A stretch of DNA of 64,000 nt from positions 3,399,501 through 3,463,500 of the forward strand of contig NC_008609.1 in assembly GCF_000015045.1 (NCBI RefSeq), written 5' to 3'. A model generated the notes under the pieces. It ran no database searches, had not been told where the DNA came from, and worked only from the letters and a program-made list of their open reading frames with translations. This stretch comes from Pelobacter propionicus DSM 2379. GTDB taxonomy: Bacteria > Desulfobacterota > Desulfuromonadia > Geobacterales > Pseudopelobacteraceae. Position numbers and translations under genes: made by a program. The number at the start of each line of letters is the position of its first letter. The stretch's first letter is position 1. Shown here piece after piece: positions 43,153 to 52,618 of the stretch.

Positions 43153-45413
43153 ACAGCCTGAACACGACAACCAGGGCTGCCCTTGAGCGTCACGACAGGC
43201 CGCACAGCATCCTGATTGTGGATGACGAGCCGCGCATGCGCACAAGCCTGCGCATCCTGCTGCAGGAGAGCGGGCGCGAAATACTGGAGAGCAAAAGCGG
43301 GGGCGAGGCGATCGCCACGCTGAAAACGAAGCAGATCGACCTGGTCCTGCTTGACATCATCCTCCCCGACATCTCCGGCCTGGATGTCCTGGAGTGGATC
43401 ACCAGCAGGGGAGACGCACTCCCGGCCAGCGTCATCATAGTCAGCGTCGATGACAACATCGACTCAGCCATCCACGCCCTACGCAACGGTGCCTCTGAAT
43501 ATATCCGCAAACCGTACGAACCGGAGGTCATCCAGCACAAAGTCAGAAACATCCTCTACCGGCGCCACCTGGAACGCGACCATGTGCTGATAACTTCCCG
43601 CCTGCAACACTCGGAGCAGCTGCATCGCTTCCTGGTGGAGAGCTCTCCCGACCTGATCTTCACCCTGGACAACTCCGGCTGTTTTACGTTCATCAACAGT
43701 CGCATCGAATCGCTGCTCGGCTTCTCGCGCGAGGAGTTGATCGGCAGCTGCTACGACACCATCGTCCTTGCCGAGGACTTAAAAACAGCCCAGCACCCCT
43801 TTACCGAACGCCGCCGGGGCAACCGAGCCACCACCAACCTTGAGATACGGCTGAAGTGCACCCCCAGCCATTACCGTAACTTTGAGAATCACCATATCGT
43901 GGTGATGATGAGCTCAACCGGCATCTACGGCGAGCACGACAACGACTTCCCGCTTGCCCGCTGCTTCAGCGGCACCTATGGCGTGGCCCGCGACATCACC
44001 GACCGGAAAATCGCCGAGGAGACCATCGCCTTCCAGGCCTTCCACGACCACCTCACCCACCTGCCCAACCAGCGACTCTTCAAGGACCGCCTGGAAATGG
44101 CCATAACCCACTCCAAGCGCCATGGGGGAATGGTCGGAGTCATGTTCATCGATTTGGATCGTTTCAAGATCGTCAACGACACCCATGGTCACGCCGCCGG
44201 CGACGAACTACTGAAGAACGTCGCCCACCGCCTGCGCCACTGCATCCGCGCCGTGGACACCCTGGCGCGCAAGGGGGGAGACGAGTTCACCGTGCTGCTG
44301 CCGGATCTGATGCGCGCCGAGGACGCGGCCCTGATCGCCGAAAAAATCATGCACGAACTGGGTATCCCCTTTTCCGTTGCCGGACAGAAGTTTCACGTTT
44401 CCGCCAGCATCGGCATAGCCATCGTGCCACGGGACGGGGAGAGTATCGATACCCTTTTGAAGAGCGCCGACATCGCCATGTACCGGGTCAAGGCCAGCGG
44501 CAAGAACGGCTACCGCTTCTTTACCCCGGACATGAACATCTGTTACACCAAACGCATCAGCCTGGAAAACGAACTGCGCCAGGCGATCCCCAACTCGGAA
44601 TTCGAACTATTCTACCAGCCCCAGGTCAGCATCAACGGAGCCTCCATCATCGGCCTTGAAGCGCTGATTCGTTGGCGTCACCCGACCCACGGCCTGTTGA
44701 ATCCGGGAGATTTCATCGAACTGGCCGAGGAAACCGGCATGATCGGCACCATCACCGACTGGGTACTGGCCGAGGCCTGCAGACAGTTAGCCCACTGGCG
44801 TTCCATGGGGTTCAGCGACCTGCGCATTGCCGTGAACGTATCCCCCAAGGAGTTCGAACGGGACGACATGGTGGAGCAGCTCTCAAGATTCATGTCCACC
44901 TTCCAACTTCCACCGGACTCCCTGGAGGTGGAGATAACGGAAAAGATCCTCCTGCGCGACACCCCCAGCGTCATCAACAAGATGAAGACCCTGCGCGAAC
45001 GGGGCATACGCATCTCCATCGACGATTTCGGCACCTGCTATTCGTCACTCAACTATCTGCGGCAGTTCCCCATCAGCACCATCAAGATCGACCAGTCCTT
45101 TGTACGCGACCTGTCGGAAGAACACCGCATCTCACCGATCATACAGGCCATCATCGGCATAGCCAATGGCTTCGGCCTGCACCTGCTGGCAGAAGGCGTG
45201 GAGACGCACTGCCAGATGCAGACCCTGCATGCACTGGGCTGCAACGAGATGCAGGGCTATCTGTTCAGCAGGCCGGCACCAGCCGAACAGATCGAGCAGA
45301 TGCTGTGCCACACGATCTCACACACCACATTGCAATCGCCGGACTTCCTCACCCATCCGCAACTGCTCTCCCCTCTGCTCACTCAGGGCCTCCAGGAACG
45401 CCCCCTGGCTTGA
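43149..45413 (+). CDS. response regulator with PAS, GGDEF and EAL domains
   Basis: A 754-residue protein. Receiver (about 17-135) with phosphoacceptor Asp in LVLLDIILPDISG. PAS (about 150-285, PDLIFTLDNSGCFTFINSRI). GGDEF (about 300-465) with an intact RKGGDEFTVL. EAL (about 475-730) with IGLEALIRWRH and later DDFGTCYSSL. Both catalytic motifs look intact, so it could make or degrade c-di-GMP. GTG start overlaps the kinase stop. The next feature downstream is a GEMM-I riboswitch. Confidence 0.9.
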   Translation: MNSLNTTTRAALERHDRPHSILIVDDEPRMRTSLRILLQESGREILESKSGGEAIATLKTKQIDLVLLDIILPDISGLDVLEWITSRGDALPASVIIVSVDDNIDSAIHALRNGASEYIRKPYEPEVIQHKVRNILYRRHLERDHVLITSRLQHSEQLHRFLVESSPDLIFTLDNSGCFTFINSRIESLLGFSREELIGSCYDTIVLAEDLKTAQHPFTERRRGNRATTNLEIRLKCTPSHYRNFENHHIVVMMSSTGIYGEHDNDFPLARCFSGTYGVARDITDRKIAEETIAFQAFHDHLTHLPNQRLFKDRLEMAITHSKRHGGMVGVMFIDLDRFKIVNDTHGHAAGDELLKNVAHRLRHCIRAVDTLARKGGDEFTVLLPDLMRAEDAALIAEKIMHELGIPFSVAGQKFHVSASIGIAIVPRDGESIDTLLKSADIAMYRVKASGKNGYRFFTPDMNICYTKRISLENELRQAIPNSEFELFYQPQVSINGASIIGLEALIRWRHPTHGLLNPGDFIELAEETGMIGTITDWVLAEACRQLAHWRSMGFSDLRIAVNVSPKEFERDDMVEQLSRFMSTFQLPPDSLEVEITEKILLRDTPSVINKMKTLRERGIRISIDDFGTCYSSLNYLRQFPISTIKIDQSFVRDLSEEHRISPIIQAIIGIANGFGLHLLAEGVETHCQMQTLHALGCNEMQGYLFSRPAPAEQIEQMLCHTISHTTLQSPDFLTHPQLLSPLLTQGLQERPLA

Positions 45414-45705
45414 ACGATCACAGGTACGCCCGCAACGCATCACAAACAGCGTTATCAAAACAAATTTCTGGCTCGCCGCTTCTCCCCGAGCCTCGTCTCT
45501 TCCCTCCAGAAGCAAGGCATTATTCCTGCGCACAAGAGAAACTAAAACCAAATTATCAAAAACACATTAACCATCATCGTACACATCCTTTGCCCACACA
45601 ACGCACAAACCGCTGCCGTGTAAGAAAAAAAACAAAGCAGCCTCAAAGTCGAGTGCGCCAGCGCACAAAATACGGACCAATTTTCATGTACAGACTTTTA
45701 TACCC

Positions 45706-45734
45706 TTGACAGCGCAGAACATACGGTTTATGAA
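45706..45734 (+). promoter_or_regulatory. sigma-70 promoter of the riboswitch operon
   Basis: TTGACA, 17-base spacer, TATGAA. Transcription would start near 45741, just before the aptamer. The stretch 45414-45705 shows no gene. Confidence 0.8.
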
Positions 45735-45744
45735 AGAACTCGCG

Positions 45745-45840
45745 CATAACACCTCTATGAAAAGGCAAACTCAGGGCAACCTGGGGACGCAAAGCCACGG
45801 GTCCGCAGCAGCGGACAGCCGGGACATCAAGAGAGGGCAA
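45745..45840 (+). promoter_or_regulatory. GEMM-I (c-di-GMP-I type) riboswitch aptamer
   Basis: P1 CCTCT (45752-45756) / AGAGG (45832-45836). The core has AAAAGGCAAAC, the GNRA-type hairpin CTCAGG-GCAA-CCTGGG, GGGACGCAAAGCCACGGG and the second arm GTCCGC-AGCA-GCGGAC-AGCCGGG. The residue aligned to ligand-contacting G20 appears to be G, favouring c-di-GMP; however, relatives in this order also include cyclic AMP-GMP-binding variants, so the ligand should be considered open. Confidence 0.9.
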
Positions 45841-45853
45841 ACATGGTTTTCTT

Positions 45854-45889
45854 AGCCCTTCTTCGCATCATCCAAAGAAGGGCTTTTTT
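45854..45889 (+). terminator. expression-platform terminator of the riboswitch
   Basis: AGCCCTTCTT (45854-45863) pairs with AAGAAGGGCT (45875-45884), then a T run. The 3' side of P1 (AGAGGGC, 45832-45838) can pair with GCCCTT of the terminator, so P1 and an antiterminator are mutually exclusive. Ligand binding would thus favour termination (inference). Confidence 0.85.
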
Positions 45890-46013
45890 GTGGCATTCAC
45901 AATTCGCGACCATTACTGTCAACCCTGAACAAAATACTGCATGCCCTGACCGCATCGGTGACGTACTGATGCCGCTGCCAGGTCATGTCATCCGGTGAGC
46001 ACAAGGAGGATCC

Positions 46014-47396
46014 ATGGCGGGAAAGATCAAAGAAATGATTGATTTTGTTCTCAAGCAGAGGGCTGGTGGCAACCCAATGTTGGAGAAGATCATCAAGACC
46101 AAAATGATTCTGAAAGGCATCAATCCAGGCAAATTCACACCAGAGTCAGAGGACAATCCGGAGATAGTGCAGCAACTGGAAGGAATGTCGATGGAACTGG
46201 GCTACCTTTGCCCCGAAGCCAGCTCCAACGCCGCCTCGGGTTCCGAAGAAAGCGATTCGTCAACCGACAACAAACTGGTCAACAGGCTGGACATCGTAAC
46301 GGCATATTCGTCACAGGACGATATCGACGACGTATGCAGCGAGTTATCAAAGCAATTTGTTCTCTTCGACACAAAGCTCGTGGTCTTTTTCGCATCTTCA
46401 AAATACGCGCCCGAAGAGATCAGCAAAAAAATGCAGGAGACATTCCCACACGCCTTGGTCTTCGGATGTTCCACCGCGGGGGAAATTGTAACCGGTTCGA
46501 TGCTGAATGAATCCGTTGTGGCCATGGGATTCAACAACGAATCACTGCTGGATGCAAAAATCGAAGTCATTGAAGACATCAAAGACCCGGAGGGGGTCAA
46601 AAAGGCTTTTGACTCCTTTACCGACCATTTCGGAGTTGCCATCGCCGACATGCCGTCAAAAGAATACGTCGGGATCATACTGGTTGACGGGTTGAGCAGT
46701 GCCGAAGAAGGTATGATGGAGACCATCGGCGATTCGACGAATGTCGTTTTCATCGGCGGTTCCGCCGGAGACGATATGAAGTTCAAATCCACCTACCTGT
46801 ATGCGAACGGAAAAGCCTACACGAACGCGGCTCTGCTGGCATTGCTCAAACCGGGAGCGGATTTCACCTTCATCAAGACCCAGAGCTGCCGTGATCTCGG
46901 AAAACCTCTTGTTGTGACAAAGGCCGATGAGGCACGACGCGTGGTCCTTGAATTTAACGGCAAGCCAGCGGCAACAGCGTATGCCGAGGCGGTTAACTGC
47001 GCGGTTGAAGACGTGACCAAACACTTCACGGACAACCCGGTAGGGCTGGTGATAGACGGCGACCCCTTTGTCCGGACTCCCCAGCAGATCAAGGATGATG
47101 GCGCCATGGCATTTTATTGCAGCGTCAAGGAAGGAATGGAGCTGTCCCTCCTGGAGGCGACCGACATCATTGAAGACACTCGCAACGCACTCCTCCAGGC
47201 ACAAAAGGAATCCGGAAGAATAATCGGGGTCATGAACTTCAATTGCATCATGAGGAAGCTGGAGCTTGAACAGGGCAATGTGACCCAGCAATACGGTGAC
47301 CTTTTTTCTTCGGTACCAACGGTCGGATTCAGCACCTATGGAGAACAGTACATCGGCCATCTGAATCAAACCGCAACAATGCTGGTATTCAAGTAA
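46014..47396 (+). CDS. FIST-domain sensory protein
   Basis: A 460-residue soluble protein. Residues 1-85 are helical (KIKEMIDFVLKQRAGG). FIST-N (about 90-300) includes FASSKYAPEEISKKMQETFP, VFGCSTAGEI and FIGGSAGDDMKF; FIST-C (about 300-450) includes GDPFVRTPQQI and GVMNFNCIMRKLELEQGN, then FSTYGEQYIGHLNQTATMLV. FIST domains are proposed to bind small ligands such as amino acids and to feed signal transduction. AAGGAGG precedes the ATG. First gene of the riboswitch-controlled unit. Confidence 0.88.
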   Translation: MAGKIKEMIDFVLKQRAGGNPMLEKIIKTKMILKGINPGKFTPESEDNPEIVQQLEGMSMELGYLCPEASSNAASGSEESDSSTDNKLVNRLDIVTAYSSQDDIDDVCSELSKQFVLFDTKLVVFFASSKYAPEEISKKMQETFPHALVFGCSTAGEIVTGSMLNESVVAMGFNNESLLDAKIEVIEDIKDPEGVKKAFDSFTDHFGVAIADMPSKEYVGIILVDGLSSAEEGMMETIGDSTNVVFIGGSAGDDMKFKSTYLYANGKAYTNAALLALLKPGADFTFIKTQSCRDLGKPLVVTKADEARRVVLEFNGKPAATAYAEAVNCAVEDVTKHFTDNPVGLVIDGDPFVRTPQQIKDDGAMAFYCSVKEGMELSLLEATDIIEDTRNALLQAQKESGRIIGVMNFNCIMRKLELEQGNVTQQYGDLFSSVPTVGFSTYGEQYIGHLNQTATMLVFK

Positions 47397-47485
47397 CTCG
47401 ATAGAATTCGTGCATTGCAAATGTACGTACATCTTCGTGCGAATTAAGTGACCGTTTAGCACGACAAAAACCATGGAGGTTCACC

Positions 47486-48283
47486 ATGCCTGCAAGTATG
47501 GAGAACGTACGCGTTGCTGATATCAGTCCTTCATTGAATGGCAGCCTTTCCCTGACAAACGTAACGGATCTCATCCAATTCCTGGCTTCCAGCTACAAAA
47601 ACGGGTTGATTCAACTGACCAAGCATCCCGAAGGGACGGACGGCAAAATCTTTTTTGCATCCGGAACCATTACCTGCGTATCCACAACCACCTTGTCAGG
47701 ACTTGAGGCTCTCTCGTATATCTTGAGCTGGAACCAGGGAGAGTTTCAATTCAGCCCGGATGTCACCTCAATAGAAAAGAACGTTGGCTTCTCAGTGCAG
47801 CATTCCATCATGGAAGCCGCTGTACTGCATGACCAACGCAGCAATAGCGTTAACAAGGGAACAGCATCTAAATCAGGCATGGCTATCGATAGTGCCTTGG
47901 AAGAAAGGAGCACAATAATGTCGGCACCTGAACGAGATTCAACTACGGTTATGGGTGATTTGCTATTGATCCCGGGCATAGACGCGGTCGTCATTGTCGG
48001 GCGGGACGGATTCGTGATCGAATCGGCAGGCCACAGCAGCAGGGTTAACACGGATGAACTGGGAGCAGCGCTGGCTCATGCCACGAACGCCATCGAGGAA
48101 ATGGGGGCAGAGCTGAAGGTAAACGTATTCCAGGATCTGTTCATCGAATACGGAAAAGCGGTAATCATGTGCAAACCAGTCGGTGACGCCATTGCCGCCG
48201 TCATAGCTCCCGATGCGTCCAAGCTCGGAATCATCAGGCATAAATCGAAAAAGTACTTTGAAGAACTTGCCCTACTATTCTAG
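47486..48283 (+). CDS. DUF4388 (PATAN-like) plus roadblock/LC7 protein
   Basis: A 265-residue protein. Residues 15-110 are DUF4388-like (GSLSLTNVTDLIQFLASSYK, GKIFFASGTITC, WNQGEFQF). Residues about 155-265 are a roadblock/LC7 domain (LLLIPGIDAVVIVGRDGFVI, DELGAALAHATNAIEEMGAE, AVIMCKPVGDAIAAVIAPDA). DUF4388 often occurs in gliding/polarity and receiver-linked proteins; roadblock proteins regulate small GTPases such as MglA. No MglA is visible here. It is 89 bases after the FIST gene and 11 before the next. Confidence 0.83.
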   Translation: MPASMENVRVADISPSLNGSLSLTNVTDLIQFLASSYKNGLIQLTKHPEGTDGKIFFASGTITCVSTTTLSGLEALSYILSWNQGEFQFSPDVTSIEKNVGFSVQHSIMEAAVLHDQRSNSVNKGTASKSGMAIDSALEERSTIMSAPERDSTTVMGDLLLIPGIDAVVIVGRDGFVIESAGHSSRVNTDELGAALAHATNAIEEMGAELKVNVFQDLFIEYGKAVIMCKPVGDAIAAVIAPDASKLGIIRHKSKKYFEELALLF

Positions 48284-48294
48284 GAGGCTGAACA

Positions 48295-48810
48295 ATGTCA
48301 CTCAAACGGGATTTCAGCTTAGACAATGAAACATTTCGCCATTATTTGAATGACCATGCCGTAGTAATGCATTCGCACCACTATCTTGCACTGATCACGA
48401 AACTTGCGGAAGATCTCGGCGATATCGGGGGACCCCAGCTGCTCAGAGACATTGTCGAGGAAAGCATGCTTCCGATCTTCAATGATTACATTGAGAAAAA
48501 CGGCCTGACCACCCCGCTGCAAAAGATAAACGTAGGCAAAGAGTACTATTCGGTGTACGGCCTGGGCAAAATCAAGATCGGCGGAACCGAAGCGGGCGGC
48601 GAGGCATGCCTGGTACGGTCTCACATCGATGAAGGCTGGATCAGAAAATGGGGGCCGTACAGCAAGCCGATCAATCACTTCACCTGTGGCTTTGTTGCCG
48701 CCATGTTTTCGGCTGCCTTCGGCAAACCGGCCAAAAGCTATATCGTAACCGAAACGGAAGGCATGGCAGTCAATGGCAATGAGGGCACGTTTTCCGTTAC
48801 GTTAACATGA
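48295..48810 (+). CDS. V4R-like domain protein 1
   Basis: A 171-residue protein. The end, PINHFTCGFVAAMFSAAFGK then EGMAVNGNEGTFSVTL, follows the V4R (4-vinyl reductase) pattern in which a Cys-containing helix and a final GD-x-x-C-x-F strand are typical; here N-E-G-T-F replaces it. The N-terminal half is helical (HHYLALITKLAEDLGDIGGP). V4R domains bind hydrophobic small molecules in activators such as XylR. GGAGG upstream. Its neighbour is a diverged relative. Confidence 0.6.
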   Translation: MSLKRDFSLDNETFRHYLNDHAVVMHSHHYLALITKLAEDLGDIGGPQLLRDIVEESMLPIFNDYIEKNGLTTPLQKINVGKEYYSVYGLGKIKIGGTEAGGEACLVRSHIDEGWIRKWGPYSKPINHFTCGFVAAMFSAAFGKPAKSYIVTETEGMAVNGNEGTFSVTLT

Positions 48811-48829
48811 CCAGAAGGAGTCACTACCC

Positions 48830-49411
48830 ATGACCGTAATGCGCGATACTGTTGTAAAATCGCTGGCAAAAATCTCTATTGAAGCGGATGAGAACGGGTT
48901 GATACCGGAGTACGACGTTCTGGTAAACCTCCTCCCCACCGCCCTCTTGAATGCAATGGCCGAGAAACTCATGGCAGCCGCGCCGCCTGAAAAGAAGCCG
49001 ATGGTTGCCGAGGGGCTCGTGCGGGCAGCCTATGAATGCGGATACCATACCGGATGCGGCATCATCACCTCCGATACATTCAACGATGTCGTGATGCCAA
49101 TGGTAACTGAAGGAGAAAAGGACATCCTGCGGGGAGCGTTCGCGGCCTTCACCGCCTGGGGGTGGGCAAAGTCGGGGATCGTTCAGCTCAAACCTGGCGA
49201 GAAGATGGTCATCCGCGCCAATGACTATTATGAAGCAGACAGCAATGGAGAAGGACTTCGGGCCTACATGCTCCGCGGGTTGTGCCAGGCATTTTTTGAC
49301 CTGACATACGCCGATCCCTATCCCGACGGGATGGACACCTACGTGTGCCAGCAGGTCAAAGGCATCGAAGTCGGCGACCCGCACGGTGAATTCATCGTAG
49401 CCAGGAAATAG
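48830..49411 (+). CDS. V4R-like domain protein 2
   Basis: A 193-residue relative of the preceding protein. It has LVRAAYECGYHTGCGIITSD, KSGIVQLKPGEKMVIRANDY, LRGLCQAFFDLTYADPYPDG and the closing YVCQQVKGIEVGDPHGEFIV, close to the V4R ending C-x5-GDPYC-x-F. Two V4R-like genes side by side, 19 bases apart, suggest a heteromer (inference). AAGGAG upstream of ATG. Confidence 0.6.
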   Translation: MTVMRDTVVKSLAKISIEADENGLIPEYDVLVNLLPTALLNAMAEKLMAAAPPEKKPMVAEGLVRAAYECGYHTGCGIITSDTFNDVVMPMVTEGEKDILRGAFAAFTAWGWAKSGIVQLKPGEKMVIRANDYYEADSNGEGLRAYMLRGLCQAFFDLTYADPYPDGMDTYVCQQVKGIEVGDPHGEFIVARK

Positions 49412-49482
49412 CCGCACGATGCGTATTCACGAGATCTGCCGTTCCACACAACGTATTCATCCAAGAAGACAGGAGAACCGGT

Positions 49483-50298
49483 TTGGCCAACATCATTTCA
49501 GTCATTAGTTCCAAGGGGGGGACCGGCAAGACCACCGTTGCCTTGAACCTGGCGGTTGCCTTGGCGGAGAAAGGCCACCCCACGCTCCTCGTTGATGTGG
49601 ATCCTCTGGGCGCAATCGGCCTGTCCCTTGCCCGAAGTGACACCGAGTGGCCCGGGATCGCCGAGTACATCGCCGAAAAGTACTCCATCCGCGATTCCAT
49701 CATCACAACGAAACTCCCCTCTCTTTCCATACTGCCGAGGGGCCGTCTGGACCCCCTGGACATCAGTCTCTTCGAAGAGGTCTGCTATTCCACCAGGGTG
49801 CTGGGGGAGATCCTCGCCAGCATCGAGGAAGAGTATCGGTACATCATCATCGACACCCCCTCGGGGTTGGGCATGATTACCCGCGCCGCACTGGCGACAA
49901 GCACCTACGTACTGCTCCCCCTGCAAGCGGAACCGCTTTCACTGCGCTGCATCACCCAGACCCTGCGGGTCATCAGCCATGTCAGAGAGCAGGAGAAACC
50001 GGATCTGCAACTGCTCGGGATTCTGGCCACCATGGTGCAACTGCAGCAGGACACCTCATTCCAGGTAATGAAGGCCGCCTGGGGATCACTGGGCGGCGTC
50101 CTGGAAACCTATATCCCACGAGCAGACGTATTCGCCCTTGCCAGCGACAAGGGATTGCCAATCTCGTTCCTGGGTGGCAGCTACCCCCCCGAAGCCCTGA
50201 GATTCGAACTACTTGCCACGGAAGTGGAGAACACCATCCGGGAACTGGGTGGTAACACAGGAGAACCAGATGGGCGACAACAGCGTGAACTCTTATGA
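49483..50298 (+). CDS. ParA/MinD-family ATPase
   Basis: A 271-residue deviant Walker-A ATPase: ISSKGGTGKTTVALNLAVAL with the signature Lys, LLVDVDPLGAIGLSLA, and IIIDTPSGLGMITRAAL. There is no ParB or MinE partner nearby. In similar settings such ATPases position chemosensory or polarity complexes. The start is a TTG with CAGGAGA before it; it overlaps the last gene of the operon by 29 bases. Confidence 0.88.
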   Translation: MANIISVISSKGGTGKTTVALNLAVALAEKGHPTLLVDVDPLGAIGLSLARSDTEWPGIAEYIAEKYSIRDSIITTKLPSLSILPRGRLDPLDISLFEEVCYSTRVLGEILASIEEEYRYIIIDTPSGLGMITRAALATSTYVLLPLQAEPLSLRCITQTLRVISHVREQEKPDLQLLGILATMVQLQQDTSFQVMKAAWGSLGGVLETYIPRADVFALASDKGLPISFLGGSYPPEALRFELLATEVENTIRELGGNTGEPDGRQQRELL

Positions 50299-50869
50299 TC
50301 TGCGTCAGGCGCAGCGGATCCTGACGGCCCTGAAACGCTCCCCCTGTCCCGGATCACGACAACGGGACAGCGAGGCCGCGGAGACAGAACAGGCCCCCTA
50401 CCTGTCCCTCTCCCGGCAGGGCATCACCAGCCAGAACCACCGGCAGCATACGCCTCCGGCACAGTCGGACCCGGGGGATTCGCGCCCTGAGGAGAACCCG
50501 CAGTCCTTCGAAAACTGGGAAAGCTGCATCACTTGGTGCATGACTCTCAGCCGGGCAGAGGCGGCCTTCGTGGTGGATTCCCAGGGCTTCGTCATCGCCT
50601 GCCGGGGCAGAATCCCCAGCCAGGGCTTCGAGGGAGCCGGAGCGGAACTGATCTGTTCCATCGAGCAACTGGAGCGCATCGCGCCCGACTCGGGAAAGCT
50701 CTCCTGCGTGGACCTGGAATTCGACAAGAAGCGGATGATCGGATTCGTTACCAGCATCAACGAGAACGAGCCCTATATCGTCGGCCTGGTATCACCTGAT
50801 ACGATTACCAACCAGACCAAACAGAGAATCCTGCACCAGATATCCAGCAACCTGCCAAACATGAACTGA
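50270..50869 (+). CDS. roadblock/LC7-like protein
   Basis: A 199-residue protein. Residues 1-90 are a disordered Gln/Pro/Ser-rich region. Residues about 95-195 resemble roadblock: CMTLSRAEAAFVVDSQGFVI, GAGAELICSIEQLERIA, ENEPYIVGLVSPD. The ATG at 50270 has CAGGAGA. It overlaps the ParA gene, indicating coupled expression; a ParA-roadblock interaction is plausible but not shown. Confidence 0.65.
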   Translation: MGDNSVNSYDLRQAQRILTALKRSPCPGSRQRDSEAAETEQAPYLSLSRQGITSQNHRQHTPPAQSDPGDSRPEENPQSFENWESCITWCMTLSRAEAAFVVDSQGFVIACRGRIPSQGFEGAGAELICSIEQLERIAPDSGKLSCVDLEFDKKRMIGFVTSINENEPYIVGLVSPDTITNQTKQRILHQISSNLPNMN

Positions 50870-50870
50870 A

Positions 50871-50905
50871 AGGCAGGTCCTCCGCAATGGGGGACCTGCC
50901 TCTTC
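50871..50905 (+). terminator. terminator of the FIST-roadblock-ParA operon
   Basis: AGGCAGGTCC / GGACCTGCCT perfect 10-bp stem with an 11-base loop, directly after the last stop codon. Confidence 0.85.
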
Positions 50906-50995
50906 ACACGCCAAACAAACCGTTTTTCCATCAACATGCAATCAGAAAAGGGGGGAACGGATGTTGCCCGCGGCAAGCATCCGATCCCCTGACGT

Positions 50996-52618
50996 TTACA
51001 ACCTGAACTGCTGTACGAGCCGCTGCAACTCACTGGCATTGTTGTTCAACTGCGCCGCGGCGGTAGCGGATTCCTGGGCGCCGCACGAGGTCTGCTGAAC
51101 AACTTCAGTGATCTGCTGCATGTTACTGGCGATCTCACCGGTGGTGGCGGTCTGTTCCTCGGCAGCAGTGGCGATCTGGTTGACCTGCATGGCAACGTTG
51201 TTGACCTGCTCCAGGATATCCCGTAGCGCCTCGCCGGAACGGGCAGCCTCGATGGTGCCGGACTCCACCTGGCTCACCCCTTGCTCCATGGCAGCCACGG
51301 CATCCCTGGTCTCTCCCTGGATGGCCTTGATCATCTCGCCGATCTCGCGGGTGGCGCGGGTGGTGCGTTCCGCCAAGGCGCGCACCTCGTCGGCAACCAC
51401 CGCGAACCCCCGCCCCTGCTCTCCTGCACGGGCCGCTTCGATGGCCGCGTTCAGCGCCAGCAGGTTGGTCTGGTCGGCTATGTCCTCGATGGTGCCGATG
51501 ATGGCGCCGATCTGGTCGCTGCGCGCCCCCAGGCTCTCCACGGTCCTGGCAGACTCCTGCACCTTGGCGGCGATCTGTCCCATCACCACCACCGTCTTTT
51601 CAACCACCTCCGCGCCGTTCTGGGCCGAAGCCGAGGCGCGCTGCGCCCCCTCGGCCGCCATCTGGCAGTTCTGGGCGATATCGCCCGATGTGGCTGACAT
51701 CTCTTCACCAGCAGTGGCAACGGTGCCGGCCTGGGCCGCCACCTCTTCGGCGCCGGTGGCGATCTGCTCCGCGGTGGCATGCAACTGGCTGGAGGCCGCC
51801 GCAACCTGGGACGAGGTCCCTGATACCTGGTTGATGATGTTGCGCAGGTTATCGACCATGACCTTCATGGCCTGCAGCAGGCGGCCGGTCTCATCCCCTG
51901 AGGTCACTCGGACGTCCACGTTCAGATCTCCCGCCCCGATGGCCGTGGCCACCCGGACCGCGTCATTGAGCGGCGTCGTGATCATGCGGCTGATGTACAG
52001 GCCGAGCAGGACGGCGATGACGATGTTGGCAGCGACAAAACAGACCATGAGCATAAAGGCGTTGCTCGCCGTCCTCTCGTTCTGTTCGGACAGCAGCTTG
52101 CCCTGCTGCTGCATATTCTCAATCAGTTTGTCGCTCAATTCCTGATAACGCAGGGCAGCCTGCTTGGCCTCGCCGTGCATGAGCGCCAGGGCCTCGGCGT
52201 CTCGCTTCTCGTTGTCAAGCCTGATGATCGTAGAGATGTGCCCCACATAGACTTTCCGGGCATCCTTGAACTGCTCGAACAGCTTGCGCTGTTCTTCGTC
52301 GGAAATACTCTTCTCAAAGCTCTCCACATTAGTACCGATGGTGCCGCTCAGCCTCTGAATCGTCTGCAGGGCGTTACGACGTTCATTCTCGTCAGTTGCG
52401 CCCACTGCATCACGCAGGTTGATGCGAACCCGCTGGAACGATTCGGCTATGACCGCCAGTTCCCCCAGGGGAACGGCGAGTTTTTCGTACATCTTCTTGT
52501 CAGCGTCCGCGATCTGGCGGTTCCTGGTTATGCCGATGACGCCCACGACGCCGCTGATCACGGCCACGAGCACGAATGCCGCCAACAACTTTGTCCCCAC
52601 ATTCAGATTGTTGAACAT
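50996..52618 (-). CDS. methyl-accepting chemotaxis protein
   Basis: A 540-residue chemoreceptor. First membrane segment at about 10-30 ([20 protein letters not shown]), a four-helix-bundle ligand domain with [20 protein letters not shown], second membrane segment at about 187-210, HAMP ([20 protein letters not shown]), and the signalling hairpin [19 protein letters not shown]. Strongly similar in the cytoplasmic part to the receptor at 7.5-9.1 kb. It is convergent with the riboswitch operon. GGGGGG-type site before the ATG. Confidence 0.93.
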   Translation of the reverse strand: MFNNLNVGTKLLAAFVLVAVISGVVGVIGITRNRQIADADKKMYEKLAVPLGELAVIAESFQRVRINLRDAVGATDENERRNALQTIQRLSGTIGTNVESFEKSISDEEQRKLFEQFKDARKVYVGHISTIIRLDNEKRDAEALALMHGEAKQAALRYQELSDKLIENMQQQGKLLSEQNERTASNAFMLMVCFVAANIVIAVLLGLYISRMITTPLNDAVRVATAIGAGDLNVDVRVTSGDETGRLLQAMKVMVDNLRNIINQVSGTSSQVAAASSQLHATAEQIATGAEEVAAQAGTVATAGEEMSATSGDIAQNCQMAAEGAQRASASAQNGAEVVEKTVVVMGQIAAKVQESARTVESLGARSDQIGAIIGTIEDIADQTNLLALNAAIEAARAGEQGRGFAVVADEVRALAERTTRATREIGEMIKAIQGETRDAVAAMEQGVSQVESGTIEAARSGEALRDILEQVNNVAMQVNQIATAAEEQTATTGEIASNMQQITEVVQQTSCGAQESATAAAQLNNNASELQRLVQQFRL

